NCBI RefSeq assembly: GCF_013415845.1
Contig: NZ_CP058907.1
Location: 3,100,001-3,164,000 of the forward strand
DNA: 64,000 nucleotides
DNA from: Rhodopseudomonas palustris
GTDB lineage: Bacteria; Pseudomonadota; Alphaproteobacteria; Rhizobiales; Xanthobacteraceae
Reading direction: 5' to 3'
In this document: positions 1 through 10,730 of the stretch, piece by piece
Layout: each line of letters starts with the position of its first letter
Numbering within the stretch: position 1 is the first letter of the stretch
Made by a program: the position numbers and the translations under genes
The notes under the pieces: model-generated
Told to the model about the DNA's origin: nothing
The model's input: only the letters and a program-made list of their open reading frames with translations
Database searches by the model: none

Positions 1-1035
1 TGGTTGACCGCGTCCGGCGTGCCGTTCGCCGACATCATCGGCTTCGGCCTGGTGGTGACGCTGATCACCTACGCGACCCTGATCGTCGGCGAACTGGTGC
101 CGAAACAGCTGGCGCTACGCGATCCCGAAGCGGTGGCGGTGAAGGTCGCGCCGGCAATGGCGCTGCTCGCCAAGATCTCGCTGCCAGTCGTGGTCGTGCT
201 CGACATCTCCGGCAAGGCGATGCTGGCACTGCTTGGCCAGAGCGGGGAACCTGAGGACAAAATCTCCGAAGAAGAAATCCATAGCCTGGTGATGGAAGCT
301 GAGACCGCCGGCATACTCGAGCCTGGTGAGCGCCAGATGATTGCAGGCGTGATGCGGCTCGGCGACCGCCCGGTCGGCGCGGTGATGACGCCGCGTCCCG
401 AGGTCGACATGATCGACCTGTCCGATCCGCCCGACCAGATCCGCGCCACTTTCGCGAGCAGTCCGCATTCGCGGTTGCCGGCCACGGATGAAGATCGCGA
501 CGATCCGATCGGCATTATCCAATCCAAGGACGTGCTCGAAGTCTATCTGCGCGGGGAGACGCCGGACTTCCGGGCGCTGGTGCGCGACGCGCCGGTGATC
601 CCAGCCTCCGCCGATGCGCGCGACGCACTAATCATGCTGCGCAACGCCTCGGTCCATATGGGGCTGGTGTACGACGAATTCGGCGGCTTCGAAGGCGTGG
701 TCAGCACTGCCGATATTCTGGAGTCGATCGTCGGCGCGTTCAGCTCCGAAGACGGGCCGCCGGAGCCCGCCGCAGTGCGCCGCGACGACGGCTCGTACCT
801 TGTCGCGGGGTGGATGCCGGTCGACGAGTTCGGCGACCTGCTGGGCATGCCGGTGCCGGCGCAGCGCGATTATCACACCGTCGCCGGTCTGGTGCTGTCG
901 CATCTCGGCGCGCTGCCGAGCGTCGGCGACAAGTTCGACTTCCAGGGCTGGCGGTTCGAGATCCTGGACCTTGATCACCGGCGGATCGACAAGATCCTGG
1001 CGAGCCGCCTGCCGGACGACCAAGCCTCGCCATGA
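1..1035 (+). CDS. Hemolysin/CorC-type CNNM-CBS domain protein, 5' end outside window
   Basis: The reading frame is open from the first base, so the gene starts upstream and only the last 344 residues are seen. The visible part opens with the end of a CNNM membrane domain: hydrophobic helices and an ELVPKQLALRDPE stretch typical of the cytoplasmic end of that domain. A pair of CBS motifs follows at about residues 115-240 (MTPRPEVDMIDL begins the first), then a C-terminal CorC_HlyC domain at about 255-335. Family members are inner-membrane proteins linked to Mg/Co efflux or tolerance; the name hemolysin is historical. The stop codon overlaps the next start (ATGA), so the two genes are probably cotranscribed. 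The family call is firm; the substrate is not known from sequence. Confidence 0.9.
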   Translation, partial: WLTASGVPFADIIGFGLVVTLITYATLIVGELVPKQLALRDPEAVAVKVAPAMALLAKISLPVVVVLDISGKAMLALLGQSGEPEDKISEEEIHSLVMEAETAGILEPGERQMIAGVMRLGDRPVGAVMTPRPEVDMIDLSDPPDQIRATFASSPHSRLPATDEDRDDPIGIIQSKDVLEVYLRGETPDFRALVRDAPVIPASADARDALIMLRNASVHMGLVYDEFGGFEGVVSTADILESIVGAFSSEDGPPEPAAVRRDDGSYLVAGWMPVDEFGDLLGMPVPAQRDYHTVAGLVLSHLGALPSVGDKFDFQGWRFEILDLDHRRIDKILASRLPDDQASP

Positions 1036-1394
1036 CCGAGCGGCCGCTCCACGCGCGTCGCGACGCGCACGCCCTCGCCGCCATTCGGCTGCTGCACACC
1101 GCGATCTGGGCGTTCTTCGCGTCCTCGATCCTGGCAATCCCGGTGACGATCTGGGCCGGGCAGCTCGTCGCCGCGCTATGGCTCAGCGTGTTCGTGTGGG
1201 GCGAAGTCGTCGTGCTGGTGCTCAACCGGATGCGCTGTCCGCTGACGACGCTGGCGGCGCGCTATACCGACGACCGCGCCGACAATTTCGATATCTGTCT
1301 GCCGCGCTGGCTGGCCCGCCATAACCAGCGGCTTTTCGGGACGTTGTTCGCCCTCACCCAGCTTCAGCTTGGCTGGGCGCTGCTGGTGCGCTGA
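1032..1394 (+). CDS. Small membrane protein of unknown function
   Basis: This 120-residue protein starts in a 4-base ATGA overlap with the upstream CBS-domain gene. It has two clear hydrophobic segments (about residues 18-36 and 40-60) and a C-terminal one (about 100-118), with RWLARHNQRLFG between them. I recognise no enzymatic motif. The layout resembles small DUF2784-like membrane proteins, but I am not certain of a family. Translational coupling to the hemolysin-type gene suggests a shared role at the inner membrane. A strong hairpin follows the stop codon. Confidence 0.7.
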   Translation: MTERPLHARRDAHALAAIRLLHTAIWAFFASSILAIPVTIWAGQLVAALWLSVFVWGEVVVLVLNRMRCPLTTLAARYTDDRADNFDICLPRWLARHNQRLFGTLFALTQLQLGWALLVR

Positions 1395-1417
1395 CCGCCT
1401 CGCCGGCCCCAAAACGG

Positions 1418-1451
1418 CGACGGCCGCCGCGATGGGGCGCGGCGGCCGTCG
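1418..1451. terminator. Bidirectional hairpin between convergent genes
   Basis: A perfect 13-bp inverted repeat (CGACGGCCGCCGC and its complement) with an 8-base loop lies between the end of the plus-strand membrane gene and the end of ssb. No long T-run follows, so it is either a weak intrinsic terminator or an mRNA-stabilising stem. Confidence 0.55.
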
Positions 1452-1509
1452 TCTCGTATCCCGTCCCAGCCGGGCGCGGCCGGAAAGGAATGGCTGAGAA
1501 CCCGTGGGC

Positions 1510-2013
1510 TCAGAACGGAATGTCGTCGTCCATATCGCTGCGGCCGCCGCCGCTGCTGGCCGGCATCGGCCGCCGTGCGCCGCCGCCACCCGAGGGGCCG
1601 CTGGAGCCGAAATCGCCGCCGGAGTTGTCGTCGCCATAGCCGCCGCCACCTCCGCCGCCGCTGCGGCCGTCGAGCATGGTCAGATTCGAGTTGAAGTTCT
1701 GCAGCACCACCTCGGTGCTGTAGCGCTCAGCGCCGCTCTGATCGGTCCATTTGCGTGTCTGCAGCTGGCCTTCGATGTAAACCTTCGCGCCTTTTCTCAG
1801 GTACTGCTCGGCGACCTTGCACAATCCCTCATTGAAGATCACCACGCGGTGCCACTCGGTCTTTTCCTTGCGCTCGCCGGTGGCGCGATCGCGCCAGGAC
1901 TCCGAGGTGGCGATCCGCAGGTTCGCAATCGGACGCCCATCCTGGGTCCGCTTGATCTCCGGATCGGCACCGAGATTCCCGACCAGGATCACCTTGTTCA
2001 CGCTACCCGCCAT
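1510..2013 (-). CDS. ssb: Single-stranded DNA-binding protein
   Basis: SSB coats single-stranded DNA in replication, recombination and repair, and recruits partner proteins through its acidic C-terminus. The 167-residue product has the OB fold at about residues 4-115 ([19 protein letters not shown] at the start), a glycine-rich flexible linker at about 118-150 and the canonical tail ending DDDIPF. The length is normal for alphaproteobacteria. A perfect LexA box lies 215 bases upstream at 2228-2242, so SOS induction is likely. In many alphaproteobacteria ssb sits next to uvrA; here a porin gene lies between them. Confidence 0.97.
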   Translation of the reverse strand: MAGSVNKVILVGNLGADPEIKRTQDGRPIANLRIATSESWRDRATGERKEKTEWHRVVIFNEGLCKVAEQYLRKGAKVYIEGQLQTRKWTDQSGAERYSTEVVLQNFNSNLTMLDGRSGGGGGGGYGDDNSGGDFGSSGPSGGGGARRPMPASSGGGRSDMDDDIPF

Positions 2014-2550
2014 CGACGTCTCCTCTTAAAACCATACTGACTGCGCGGCGCCCGCGACCCGGCCGGCCATTGCCCGCCTTCCGCTCTGCCGCTGCTCACG
2101 CCAAAGCTCGGCGCGGCGCCTGTCCCAGTCCAAGCGAATACGCTGTGGGCGGCGCCTCGCCCATACGTCCGCGAGCGAAAACGCCCGCCTCGTGGGATTT
2201 ATCCACCGGCGCGAATTCACGCAGTCTGTTCTATTTTTGTTCCAAAGTGAAGTGCAAAGTTGAAACGCGCTGGAGCGTCCGCAATTTCACCCGACCCGCG
2301 TGGGGCCTGTGGGGACACCGTGCCGCAACGGTAACCCGCTGCTAGCTGGCAGAATTTCCAAAAATCTATCCACGGTTTTAGGAATCTAACTTCACTCGCG
2401 ACTGTTGCATTTCCGCGACGGCGCATTGCACGCACTGCGTGTATGGTCGTCACGTGGAATTACAGAGGGGCGCTCGCGCGTCTCGGTCCGCGGCGGGGAC
2501 ACACCGCGGACCAAGAGCCGGAAGAGCACAGACAACCGGGGGAAATTGCG
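2014..2550. other. Intergenic region with SOS operator, no supported gene
   Basis: These 537 bases separate the divergent ssb and porin genes. Short open frames exist on both strands but show no recognisable protein and run through other likely control sequences. The only feature I can support is the LexA box. The stretch around 2340-2400 is A+T-richer and may hold the porin promoter. Confidence 0.6.
2228..2242. promoter_or_regulatory. LexA (SOS) box upstream of ssb
   Basis: The sequence GTTCTATTTTTGTTC is an exact match to the alphaproteobacterial LexA operator GTTC-N7-GTTC. It lies 215 bases upstream of the ssb start codon, in the ssb/porin intergenic region. A second exact match lies upstream of uvrA, which makes a chance hit unlikely. 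Confidence 0.85.
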
Positions 2551-3306
2551 ATGAAGAAATTTCTGGTGGGGACTGTCGGCTTGATTGCGTTGGGCACCGC
2601 GCCGGCCATGGCTGCCGATCTCGCGGCTCGCCCCTACACCAAAGCGCCGCCGATCATCGCGGCCGCTTACGACTGGTCCGGCTTCTACGTCGGTGCCAAC
2701 GGCGGCTGGGGCACGAGCCGCAATTGCTGGGATTATCTCGGCACCACAGCAACTCCAGCAGTGGCTCTCGGCGAGGGCTGCCACGACGCCTCGGGCGGCA
2801 CGGCCGGTGGCCAGGTCGGCTACAATTGGCAGATCAGCACCTGGGTGTTCGGCGTCGAGGCGCAGGGTAACTGGGCTGACTTCAAGGGCTCGAACGTCAA
2901 CCAGCTCGGCGGCGGTTTGACCACCAACCAGACCAAGGTCGACGCATTCGGCCTGTTCACCGCTCGCGTGGGCTACGCCTGGAGCAACGCTTTGCTCTAC
3001 GTGAAGGGCGGTGCTGCGGTTACCAGCGACAAGTACACCCGGTTCCGGACCGCGACCGGCGTTTTTAACGACGACGCTAGCGAGACCCGCTGGGGCGCGA
3101 CCGTCGGCACCGGCCTCGAATACGGCTTCACCCCGAACTGGTCGTTCGCCGTCGAATACGACCACCTGTTCCTGGGCGGCCGCGACCTCACCTTCTCGCC
3201 GGTCCTCCCCAACGTCTCCAACGTCTCTCACATCAAGCAGGACGTCGATGTCGTCACCGCCCGCATCAACTATCGCTGGGGCGGCCCGATCGTCGCGCGC
3301 TACTGA
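2551..3306 (+). CDS. Omp31/Omp25-type outer membrane beta-barrel protein
   Basis: This 251-residue protein has a clear Sec signal peptide (MKKFLVGTVGLIALGTAPAMA, cleavage after AMA at about residue 21) and then the family hallmark YDWSGFYVGANGGWG. The rest is alternating beta strands ending in YRWGGPIVARY, with terminal aromatic residues for Bam recognition. Such eight-stranded barrels are abundant outer membrane proteins in Rhizobiales; the transport or structural role is not defined by sequence. I chose the ATG at 2551 over an upstream in-frame start because it is preceded by GGGGGAAATTGCG and begins the signal peptide. A rho-independent terminator follows. Confidence 0.92.
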   Translation: MKKFLVGTVGLIALGTAPAMAADLAARPYTKAPPIIAAAYDWSGFYVGANGGWGTSRNCWDYLGTTATPAVALGEGCHDASGGTAGGQVGYNWQISTWVFGVEAQGNWADFKGSNVNQLGGGLTTNQTKVDAFGLFTARVGYAWSNALLYVKGGAAVTSDKYTRFRTATGVFNDDASETRWGATVGTGLEYGFTPNWSFAVEYDHLFLGGRDLTFSPVLPNVSNVSHIKQDVDVVTARINYRWGGPIVARY

Positions 3307-3340
3307 GCTTCGCGGCGTCTGATTCCAGTCCCGCTTGCGG

Positions 3341-3365
3341 AAGGCCGGCCTCGCGCCGGCCTTTT
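3341..3365 (+). terminator. Rho-independent terminator of the porin gene
   Basis: AAGGCCGGC, a 5-base loop and GCCGGCCTT, followed by further T residues, form a 9-bp stem 35 bases after the porin stop codon. It separates the porin transcript from uvrA. Confidence 0.8.
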
Positions 3366-3515
3366 CCATTTCGGACCTGGGCCGCAGACTGGCGCTGGCC
3401 GCAGCCGACTGCGGCAAGGCCATCGTGCTTGCGTGGGGCCCGGCGCCCCCGCCCCACCCTCCGACGGCCAACAATCCGGTTGATGGACGCGCTCAGCCTC
3501 TGGCAATCGCGTCGC

Positions 3516-3530
3516 GTTCTTCCTATGTTC
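3516..3530. promoter_or_regulatory. LexA (SOS) box upstream of uvrA
   Basis: GTTCTTCCTATGTTC is an exact match to GTTC-N7-GTTC and lies 84 bases upstream of the uvrA ATG at 3614. Its position supports that ATG as the true start, because an earlier in-frame start would put the operator inside the coding region. The 307-base porin-uvrA gap (3307-3613) holds only this box and the porin terminator. Confidence 0.88.
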
Positions 3531-3613
3531 CAGCTTCAGCCCCAACCGGCGCAAGCCCCGGAAGCTCCGGCGCGCGCCCCAACCGGCGCGTTGTCGCGCG
3601 TCTGGACATCCGC

Positions 3614-6631
<3,018 letters not shown>

Positions 6632-6641
6632 GGCTGGCGCA

Positions 6642-6969
6642 ATGAGCAACACCCTGGCTAAGGTTCAGGCGCTCGTTGCGAAAGGAGCCTTTTTCATTTC
6701 CAACCACGGATTCGACGAACTTGCAGACGATGATATCTCTGCACGAAGATGTCTTCGTTGGCGCGCAATCGACCGGAGTCGTCGAGGATTATCCGGAGGC
6801 CGGGCGCGGACCAAGCGATCTGGTTCTCCAGCGCGACCGGCGAGATTAGCCGATCCACGTTGTTGGGGCATCCCGAAAGGATCGCCGAATCCAGCCCCTA
6901 TTGATCACTGCGTATCGGCCCGACCCGGCACGATGGTCGCCAGATTTCAGGAGGCGAGTGAATCGATGA
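6642..6969 (+). pseudogene. Decayed DUF4258-type gene (toxin-like)
   Basis: The start (SNTLAKVQALVAKGAFFISNHGFDEL) and several later blocks match what I know of DUF4258 proteins, but they lie in two alternating frames. The plus-one frame carries DVFVGAQSTGVVEDYPEAG, then a TAG at 6847, then IHVV; WGIPKGSPNPAP is back in the first frame; LLITAYRPDPARWSPDFRRR is in the plus-one frame again and ends at 6969. At least three frameshifts and one nonsense codon are therefore needed. DUF4258 genes are often found in small two-gene modules. The end overlaps the ATG of the next broken gene (ATGA), as expected for an original operon. Confidence 0.7.
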
Positions 6970-7168
6970 GAAGCACCGTCAAGCTCGTCCGCGAGGGACG
7001 ATACGCCGTGGAGGTCCCCGTCACTTTGATTGATGACGATACCGCCTGGTCACCCTACTTGACGCCCTGAAGTTCGACGCAGTACGGCTCCCGCTGAAGG
7101 CTGGCGACATCGACTCTGCGGCCAAGTACGGCCGCGTGTTTGAGCTCACGCCGGTCGCTGCCGGTTAA
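6966..7168 (+). pseudogene. Decayed partner of the DUF4258 gene (antitoxin-like)
   Basis: The gene starts MRSTVKLVREGRYAVEVPV and reads WSPYL before stopping at 7070. In another frame the expected remainder follows directly (LDALKFDAVRLPLKAGD, then AAKYGRVFELTPVAAG, stop at 7168). A small deletion around 7058-7066 explains the shift. The pattern matches short proteins that I recall beside DUF4258 genes. Both members of the pair are broken, so the module is probably inactive. Confidence 0.6.
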
Positions 7169-7240
7169 TGCTTGTATCCTGGCCAGGTCGAGATTTAAAT
7201 GGGAGTCATTGAGTAATCCGATAGCGAAGGGCCACGTTGC

Positions 7241-7777
7241 ATGCTCTCTGTGACAACGGGACGGAGATTACTCCTGACGATCTTGCTGTTAGCCCTTGCA
7301 CCGCCTTTCTGGTCGGAGCTTGTTCTCTATCTTGCCAAAGACTCTCGGTTAGGCTGCGGACTAGCGGCTTACTCTTCTACTGTATGGCCTTCGCTGAACG
7401 AAGAAATAACTGTCGTTAGAACACTTCTGCCTCGCGACGAGTGCGCTTTCGTTCTTTTGAAATCCACCAACCTGTTTCTCTCGGGAGCGATCGCCCTGAT
7501 ATTCGTGGCTATCTTCCTTCGCAGTTTCCATCCGAGCGAAGATCTGCTGTTTTTAAGCATGCAGAAGACGTCTCTATTCCTTATGATTTGCGGCGTGGCT
7601 TGTTTTTTCGTGTTTCGCTCGTACGCGATCTTCAATTTGACCGTGGCTGAAGCGACGCCGCTCCGACGTCACATGTTGCTGCGAACGTCGATCATGTCTC
7701 CCATCGTCGTAACAGATCTGGTGTTGCTGGGGCTGCTAACTCTGTTGGTGAGGAAGAACATGAAGGACTCTCGTTGA
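7241..7777 (+). CDS. Four-helix membrane protein of unknown function, A+T-richer
   Basis: The product has 178 residues with four likely transmembrane segments (about 8-28, 78-98, 108-128 and 152-172). The loop between the first two contains three cysteines. I recognise no family. The start at 7241 is preceded by a GAAGGG sequence about ten bases upstream. Codon use is visibly less G+C-biased than in the flanking genes, and the gene sits beside decayed small gene modules, so recent acquisition is likely. Confidence 0.6.
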   Translation: MLSVTTGRRLLLTILLLALAPPFWSELVLYLAKDSRLGCGLAAYSSTVWPSLNEEITVVRTLLPRDECAFVLLKSTNLFLSGAIALIFVAIFLRSFHPSEDLLFLSMQKTSLFLMICGVACFFVFRSYAIFNLTVAEATPLRRHMLLRTSIMSPIVVTDLVLLGLLTLLVRKNMKDSR

Positions 7778-7799
7778 GCGACAAGTCAGGGTCGCCTGA

Positions 7800-7880
7800 G
7801 GAGAGCGAAGCCGCACCCGGCGCTTTGGTGCTTCCCGCATGTCGCTGCGCTCATTTGGGCTACCGCGCGGGACACTAGTC
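7800..7880. repeat. Short palindromic repeat-like sequence
   Basis: The stretch contains stem-forming text typical of Rhodopseudomonas/Bradyrhizobium intergenic repeats (CCGGCGCTTTGGTGC, then CCCGCATGTCGCTGCGC and its partial complement). Only one copy of this type is seen in the window, so assignment to a repeat family is inference. Confidence 0.35.
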
Positions 7881-7933
7881 GTCGCACCGGAAATTGAATC
7901 GCCCTCCCGCCTATGCCCGTTTACACTCCCCAC

Positions 7934-8308
7934 ATGTCCCGCCTCACCTCCCTCACGCTCGCCGTCGCCCTCGCCCTGCTTCCCGTCGCCGCCTCTGCGG
8001 CTTCGCACAAGAAGCACGCCAAGCGGGCGCAGGGGTATGGCTTCCTGCCCGGCTATGTGCAGCCGCCGAACAACGCTGTGCCGCTGTACATGCAGAAGCT
8101 GTCGCCGGCGCAGCGCGCGCTGCTGCGGCCAAAGCGGCCATGGTACATTGACCCGACACCGGACTATTATCGCTGGAACGGCCCCTGGAGCGGTGAGTGG
8201 CGCTATCCTGGCCGCGCCGGATTCTATCGCGGCCGCTATAATGGCGGCAGCTTCGGGCCGTGCTGGACCCAGACGCCGATCGGGCCGGTCTGGAATTGCG
8301 GGCGATAG
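7934..8308 (+). CDS. Small secreted protein, tyrosine/proline-rich
   Basis: The protein has 124 residues from the ATG at 7934 and begins with a good Sec signal peptide (MSRLTSLTLAVALALLPVAASA). The mature part is basic near its start (SHKKHAKRAQG) and then rich in Tyr, Trp, Gly and Pro, with two cysteines near the end (GPCW, WNCGR) that could form a disulphide. An in-frame ATG seven codons upstream would break the signal peptide pattern. I recognise no family; it is probably periplasmic or surface-exposed. Confidence 0.6.
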   Translation: MSRLTSLTLAVALALLPVAASAASHKKHAKRAQGYGFLPGYVQPPNNAVPLYMQKLSPAQRALLRPKRPWYIDPTPDYYRWNGPWSGEWRYPGRAGFYRGRYNGGSFGPCWTQTPIGPVWNCGR

Positions 8309-8326
8309 CCCTGTTGGCGCTCTTGT

Positions 8327-8689
8327 TCATCTCGCGGGCCGCAGCGGCCGCACGCGCATGCGGGCTTCCTCGACCACGACATAGCGACCGAACAGATCGG
8401 CGCCGTGACGCGTGATGGCCTCCCTCAAGCGGACCGCCTACAGCTTCGCATTGGTCGGATCTATCCGGAGCAACACCAGGCCAGGGACGGCGCGGCCAAA
8501 TCGAACGGTCAGTTCGCCGAAATCCTTGTCTTCGGTCAGCAACAACCGGCCATCGGTGGCAGCCATGGTGACGACGTCTGCATCGCTCATTCCTGCGGCC
8601 ATCTCGGCGACGTACAGCACATCATGGCCATCGGCCCGCAACGCGGCAACCAACGAGGCGGACACGCACTCATCGGCCAGCCATCGCAT
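8327..8689 (-). pseudogene. DUF5615 PIN-like toxin gene with in-frame amber codon
   Basis: The first 83 codons encode a typical DUF5615 (PIN-like) protein: MRWLADECVS at the start, DADVVTMAATDGRLLLTEDKDFG with the acidic PIN residues, and LVLLRID. A TAG at 8438-8440 interrupts the frame, yet the same frame continues with AVRLREAITRHGADLFGRYV and a typical C-terminal ending RIRPL-like (RVRPLRPAR) to a stop at 8327. The intact gene would be 120 codons, the usual length. So this is a single nonsense mutation, not a frameshift. The 83-residue truncated protein keeps most acidic residues and may or may not be active. Confidence 0.75.
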
Positions 8690-8691
8690 GG

Positions 8692-8913
8692 TCAGCCGAA
8701 GATGACGTCTTGGTCTGCCAGATAATCGGCCGCGAAGGTCTGCACGGCGAGAATGTCATCGGCCGTCAGCCGCGGATGATCGGCGATGATCTCGGCCGTG
8801 GAGAGACCCGCACCGAGCTTGCGCAGGATCATTTCCACCGGGATGCGCGTGCCGCGGACAACCGGCTTGCCGCCCATTACCTCGGGATTGATGTCTATCC
8901 GTTCATGTCGCAT
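8692..8913 (-). CDS. DUF433 family antitoxin-like protein
   Basis: The 73-residue protein MRHERIDINPEVMGGKPVVRG and following matches DUF433 along its whole length, including GTRIPVEMILRKLGAG and LTADDILAVQTFAADYL. DUF433 proteins are small DNA-binding-like proteins, commonly paired with DUF5615 PIN-like toxins; here the toxin start lies two bases downstream. I chose the ATG at 8913 on family length. In-frame codons continue upstream to 9030 and an ATG at 8946 is an alternative, because no good ribosome-binding site is visible. With the toxin interrupted, the antitoxin may be a remnant. Confidence 0.8.
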   Translation of the reverse strand: MRHERIDINPEVMGGKPVVRGTRIPVEMILRKLGAGLSTAEIIADHPRLTADDILAVQTFAADYLADQDVIFG

Positions 8914-9065
8914 GGCGCAGACCGCAGCTTGCTCGTGAGTAAGCATAGCATAGTCCACCGCGATTGCCACGGATGCGGGTTTGACCGCCTTCGGCCCGGG
9001 CGACCGCCCTGCCGCTCCGTTAACGCCCATTGCCTCCGCTACCCCTCCCAGGCCAATAATCGGCC

Positions 9066-9842
9066 ATGACGCTGCACGATGTCCGATTAGCCGTTCGGCG
9101 GCTGTACGACGGCGCGACTCCGCGCGGGGTGGCGTTTCGCTATGGCCTGCTGGTGTTCGACGTCGTCACCATCGTGTTCATCGTCGGCACGTCGTTTCTG
9201 CCGCCCAATCCGGTCGTCGAGGCGCTGGATACCGGGTTCGGCGTGCTGATCATGATCGACTTCCTGGCGCGACTGTATGCCAGCCGCGGGCCGATGCGGG
9301 AGTTCGGCCGGCTCGCGACTTGGACCGACCTGGTGGCGATCGGCTCGTTCCTGGCGCCGCTCCCCGGCGAGGGCGCCGGATTCCTGCGGATTCTGCGCAC
9401 GCTACGCGCGTTCCAGGACTATCAGATGCTGACCCGGCTGCGCAGCGACAGCACTTTCTTCCGCCACCACGAGGAGGTGGTGATCGCGGTGGCGCGGCTG
9501 GCGGTGTTCATCTTCGTGATGACAGCGATCGTGTTCGAGACCCAGCGGTTCAGCAATCCGCAGATCGCCAACTACGCGGACGCGCTGTACTTCACCGTCA
9601 CCGCGCTGACCACGACCGGGTTCGGCGACATCACCCTGCCCGGCACCCTGGGGCGGATGATCAGCGTGGTGATCATGATCTTCGGCGTGACGCTATTCTT
9701 CAATCTGGCGCGGGCGCTGATCAGCCCGAACAAGGTGCGCTTTCCCTGCCCAACCTGCGGCCTACAGCGCCACGACATCGATGCGGTGCATTGCAAGGCG
9801 TGCGGCACCGTGCTGAATATTCCAGACGAGGGCCGTGACTGA
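9066..9842 (+). CDS. Voltage-gated-like potassium channel with C-terminal zinc ribbon
   Basis: The 258-residue protein has a voltage-sensor-like four-helix part (about residues 25-135), including RILRTLRAFQDYQMLTRLR with repeated arginines. The pore domain has helices at about 142-160 and 190-213 around the filter TTTGFGDI, consistent with potassium selectivity. After the last helix comes CPTCGLQRHDIDAVHCKACG, a four-cysteine zinc ribbon at about residues 229-248, in place of the usual RCK domain. The channel call is strong. The metal site is inferred from cysteine spacing. Confidence 0.88.
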   Translation: MTLHDVRLAVRRLYDGATPRGVAFRYGLLVFDVVTIVFIVGTSFLPPNPVVEALDTGFGVLIMIDFLARLYASRGPMREFGRLATWTDLVAIGSFLAPLPGEGAGFLRILRTLRAFQDYQMLTRLRSDSTFFRHHEEVVIAVARLAVFIFVMTAIVFETQRFSNPQIANYADALYFTVTALTTTGFGDITLPGTLGRMISVVIMIFGVTLFFNLARALISPNKVRFPCPTCGLQRHDIDAVHCKACGTVLNIPDEGRD

Positions 9843-9879
9843 GCCTGTGTTGCGATCCTCGCTATCGACAGGATCCGCC

Positions 9880-10434
9880 ATGCTCACCCGCCGCTCCGCC
9901 TTCGCTTCACTCGCCTATCTCGCCGCCGCTGTTGCGCTGCCCACTGTCGCGCTTGCGCAGGCGCCGGCCCAGCCGACCGTTGCGGCACCGGCCAAACCGG
10001 CGACGACCGATCCCGCGGCGCTGCTGACCAGGCTCTACAAAGCGGCCGCCAAGGACAATGCCGGCGGCGCCTTCGTCAACAACGCCAAGGAGCGCGGCAA
10101 GTATCTGTCGAAGTCGCTCGCTGCCCTCTGGACCAAGGCCGAGGCCAAGGTGCCGCAAGGCGAGATCGGACCGATCGATTTCGATCCGGTGAGCAATTCG
10201 CAGGATCCGGACATCAAGTCGTTCGTCATCAAGGCCGAGAGCCAGGACGATGCCCACGCCACGCTGGCGGTGGCGCTGATCGGCAGCCAGCCGCGCAAGG
10301 TCGCCGGGGATAGCGTGATCCGTTACGAGCTGGTGCGCGACGGCACGTCGTGGCGGATCGACGACATTCGCGGCAGCGTTGATGGTCAGACCTGGTCGGT
10401 GCGGCAGATGCTCGAGGCCTCGCTTAAGAACTAG
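9880..10434 (+). CDS. Exported DUF3828-like protein
   Basis: The 184-residue protein starts MLTRRSAFASLAYLAAAVALP, a Sec or Tat-like signal with a twin arginine and cleavage near ALAQA. The mature part has a Pro/Ala-rich spacer followed by a globular domain (LLTRLYKAAAKDNAGGAFVN to QMLEASLKN) resembling DUF3828. The role is unknown, probably periplasmic. I chose ATG 9880, preceded by AGGATCC, over a start at 9835 that overlaps the channel gene. The last codons lie in a perfect 20-bp tandem duplication. Confidence 0.72.
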   Translation: MLTRRSAFASLAYLAAAVALPTVALAQAPAQPTVAAPAKPATTDPAALLTRLYKAAAKDNAGGAFVNNAKERGKYLSKSLAALWTKAEAKVPQGEIGPIDFDPVSNSQDPDIKSFVIKAESQDDAHATLAVALIGSQPRKVAGDSVIRYELVRDGTSWRIDDIRGSVDGQTWSVRQMLEASLKN

Positions 10435-10453
10435 AGGCCTCGCTTAAGAACTA
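10414..10453. repeat. Perfect 20-bp tandem duplication over a stop codon
   Basis: Two identical adjacent 20-base units cover 10414-10433 and 10434-10453. The first supplies the last codons and most of the stop codon of the DUF3828-like gene. It looks like a recent slippage duplication. Confidence 0.95.
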
Positions 10454-10730
10454 ATCGAATCCGCCGGCGTTGCCACTCCGCGCCATGATGATCGTGGTGC
10501 GGTGACGCACACGCCTCACGCGCTTAAGGCCGTCGCCTCCGGGATTGTCCGGGTTGCGCGGCGCAGCGCGGTGTGGCCTTACCCTGCACCATCCACAGTG
10601 GCCTGCGTCGCAACGACGCCGCGCTTGCCACCTCGCCGTCCCCTTGACATCAACGGGGCCGGCATCACCTGACAGCCAACGGCACACCGGCTCTCGCCGG
10701 CGTACCGGACTTTGAAATTGAGGAGACGTC

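Noticed and set aside
2392..3474. A 360-codon minus-strand frame across the porin gene
   Set aside because: Antisense to a porin with signal peptide and terminator; no recognisable domain.
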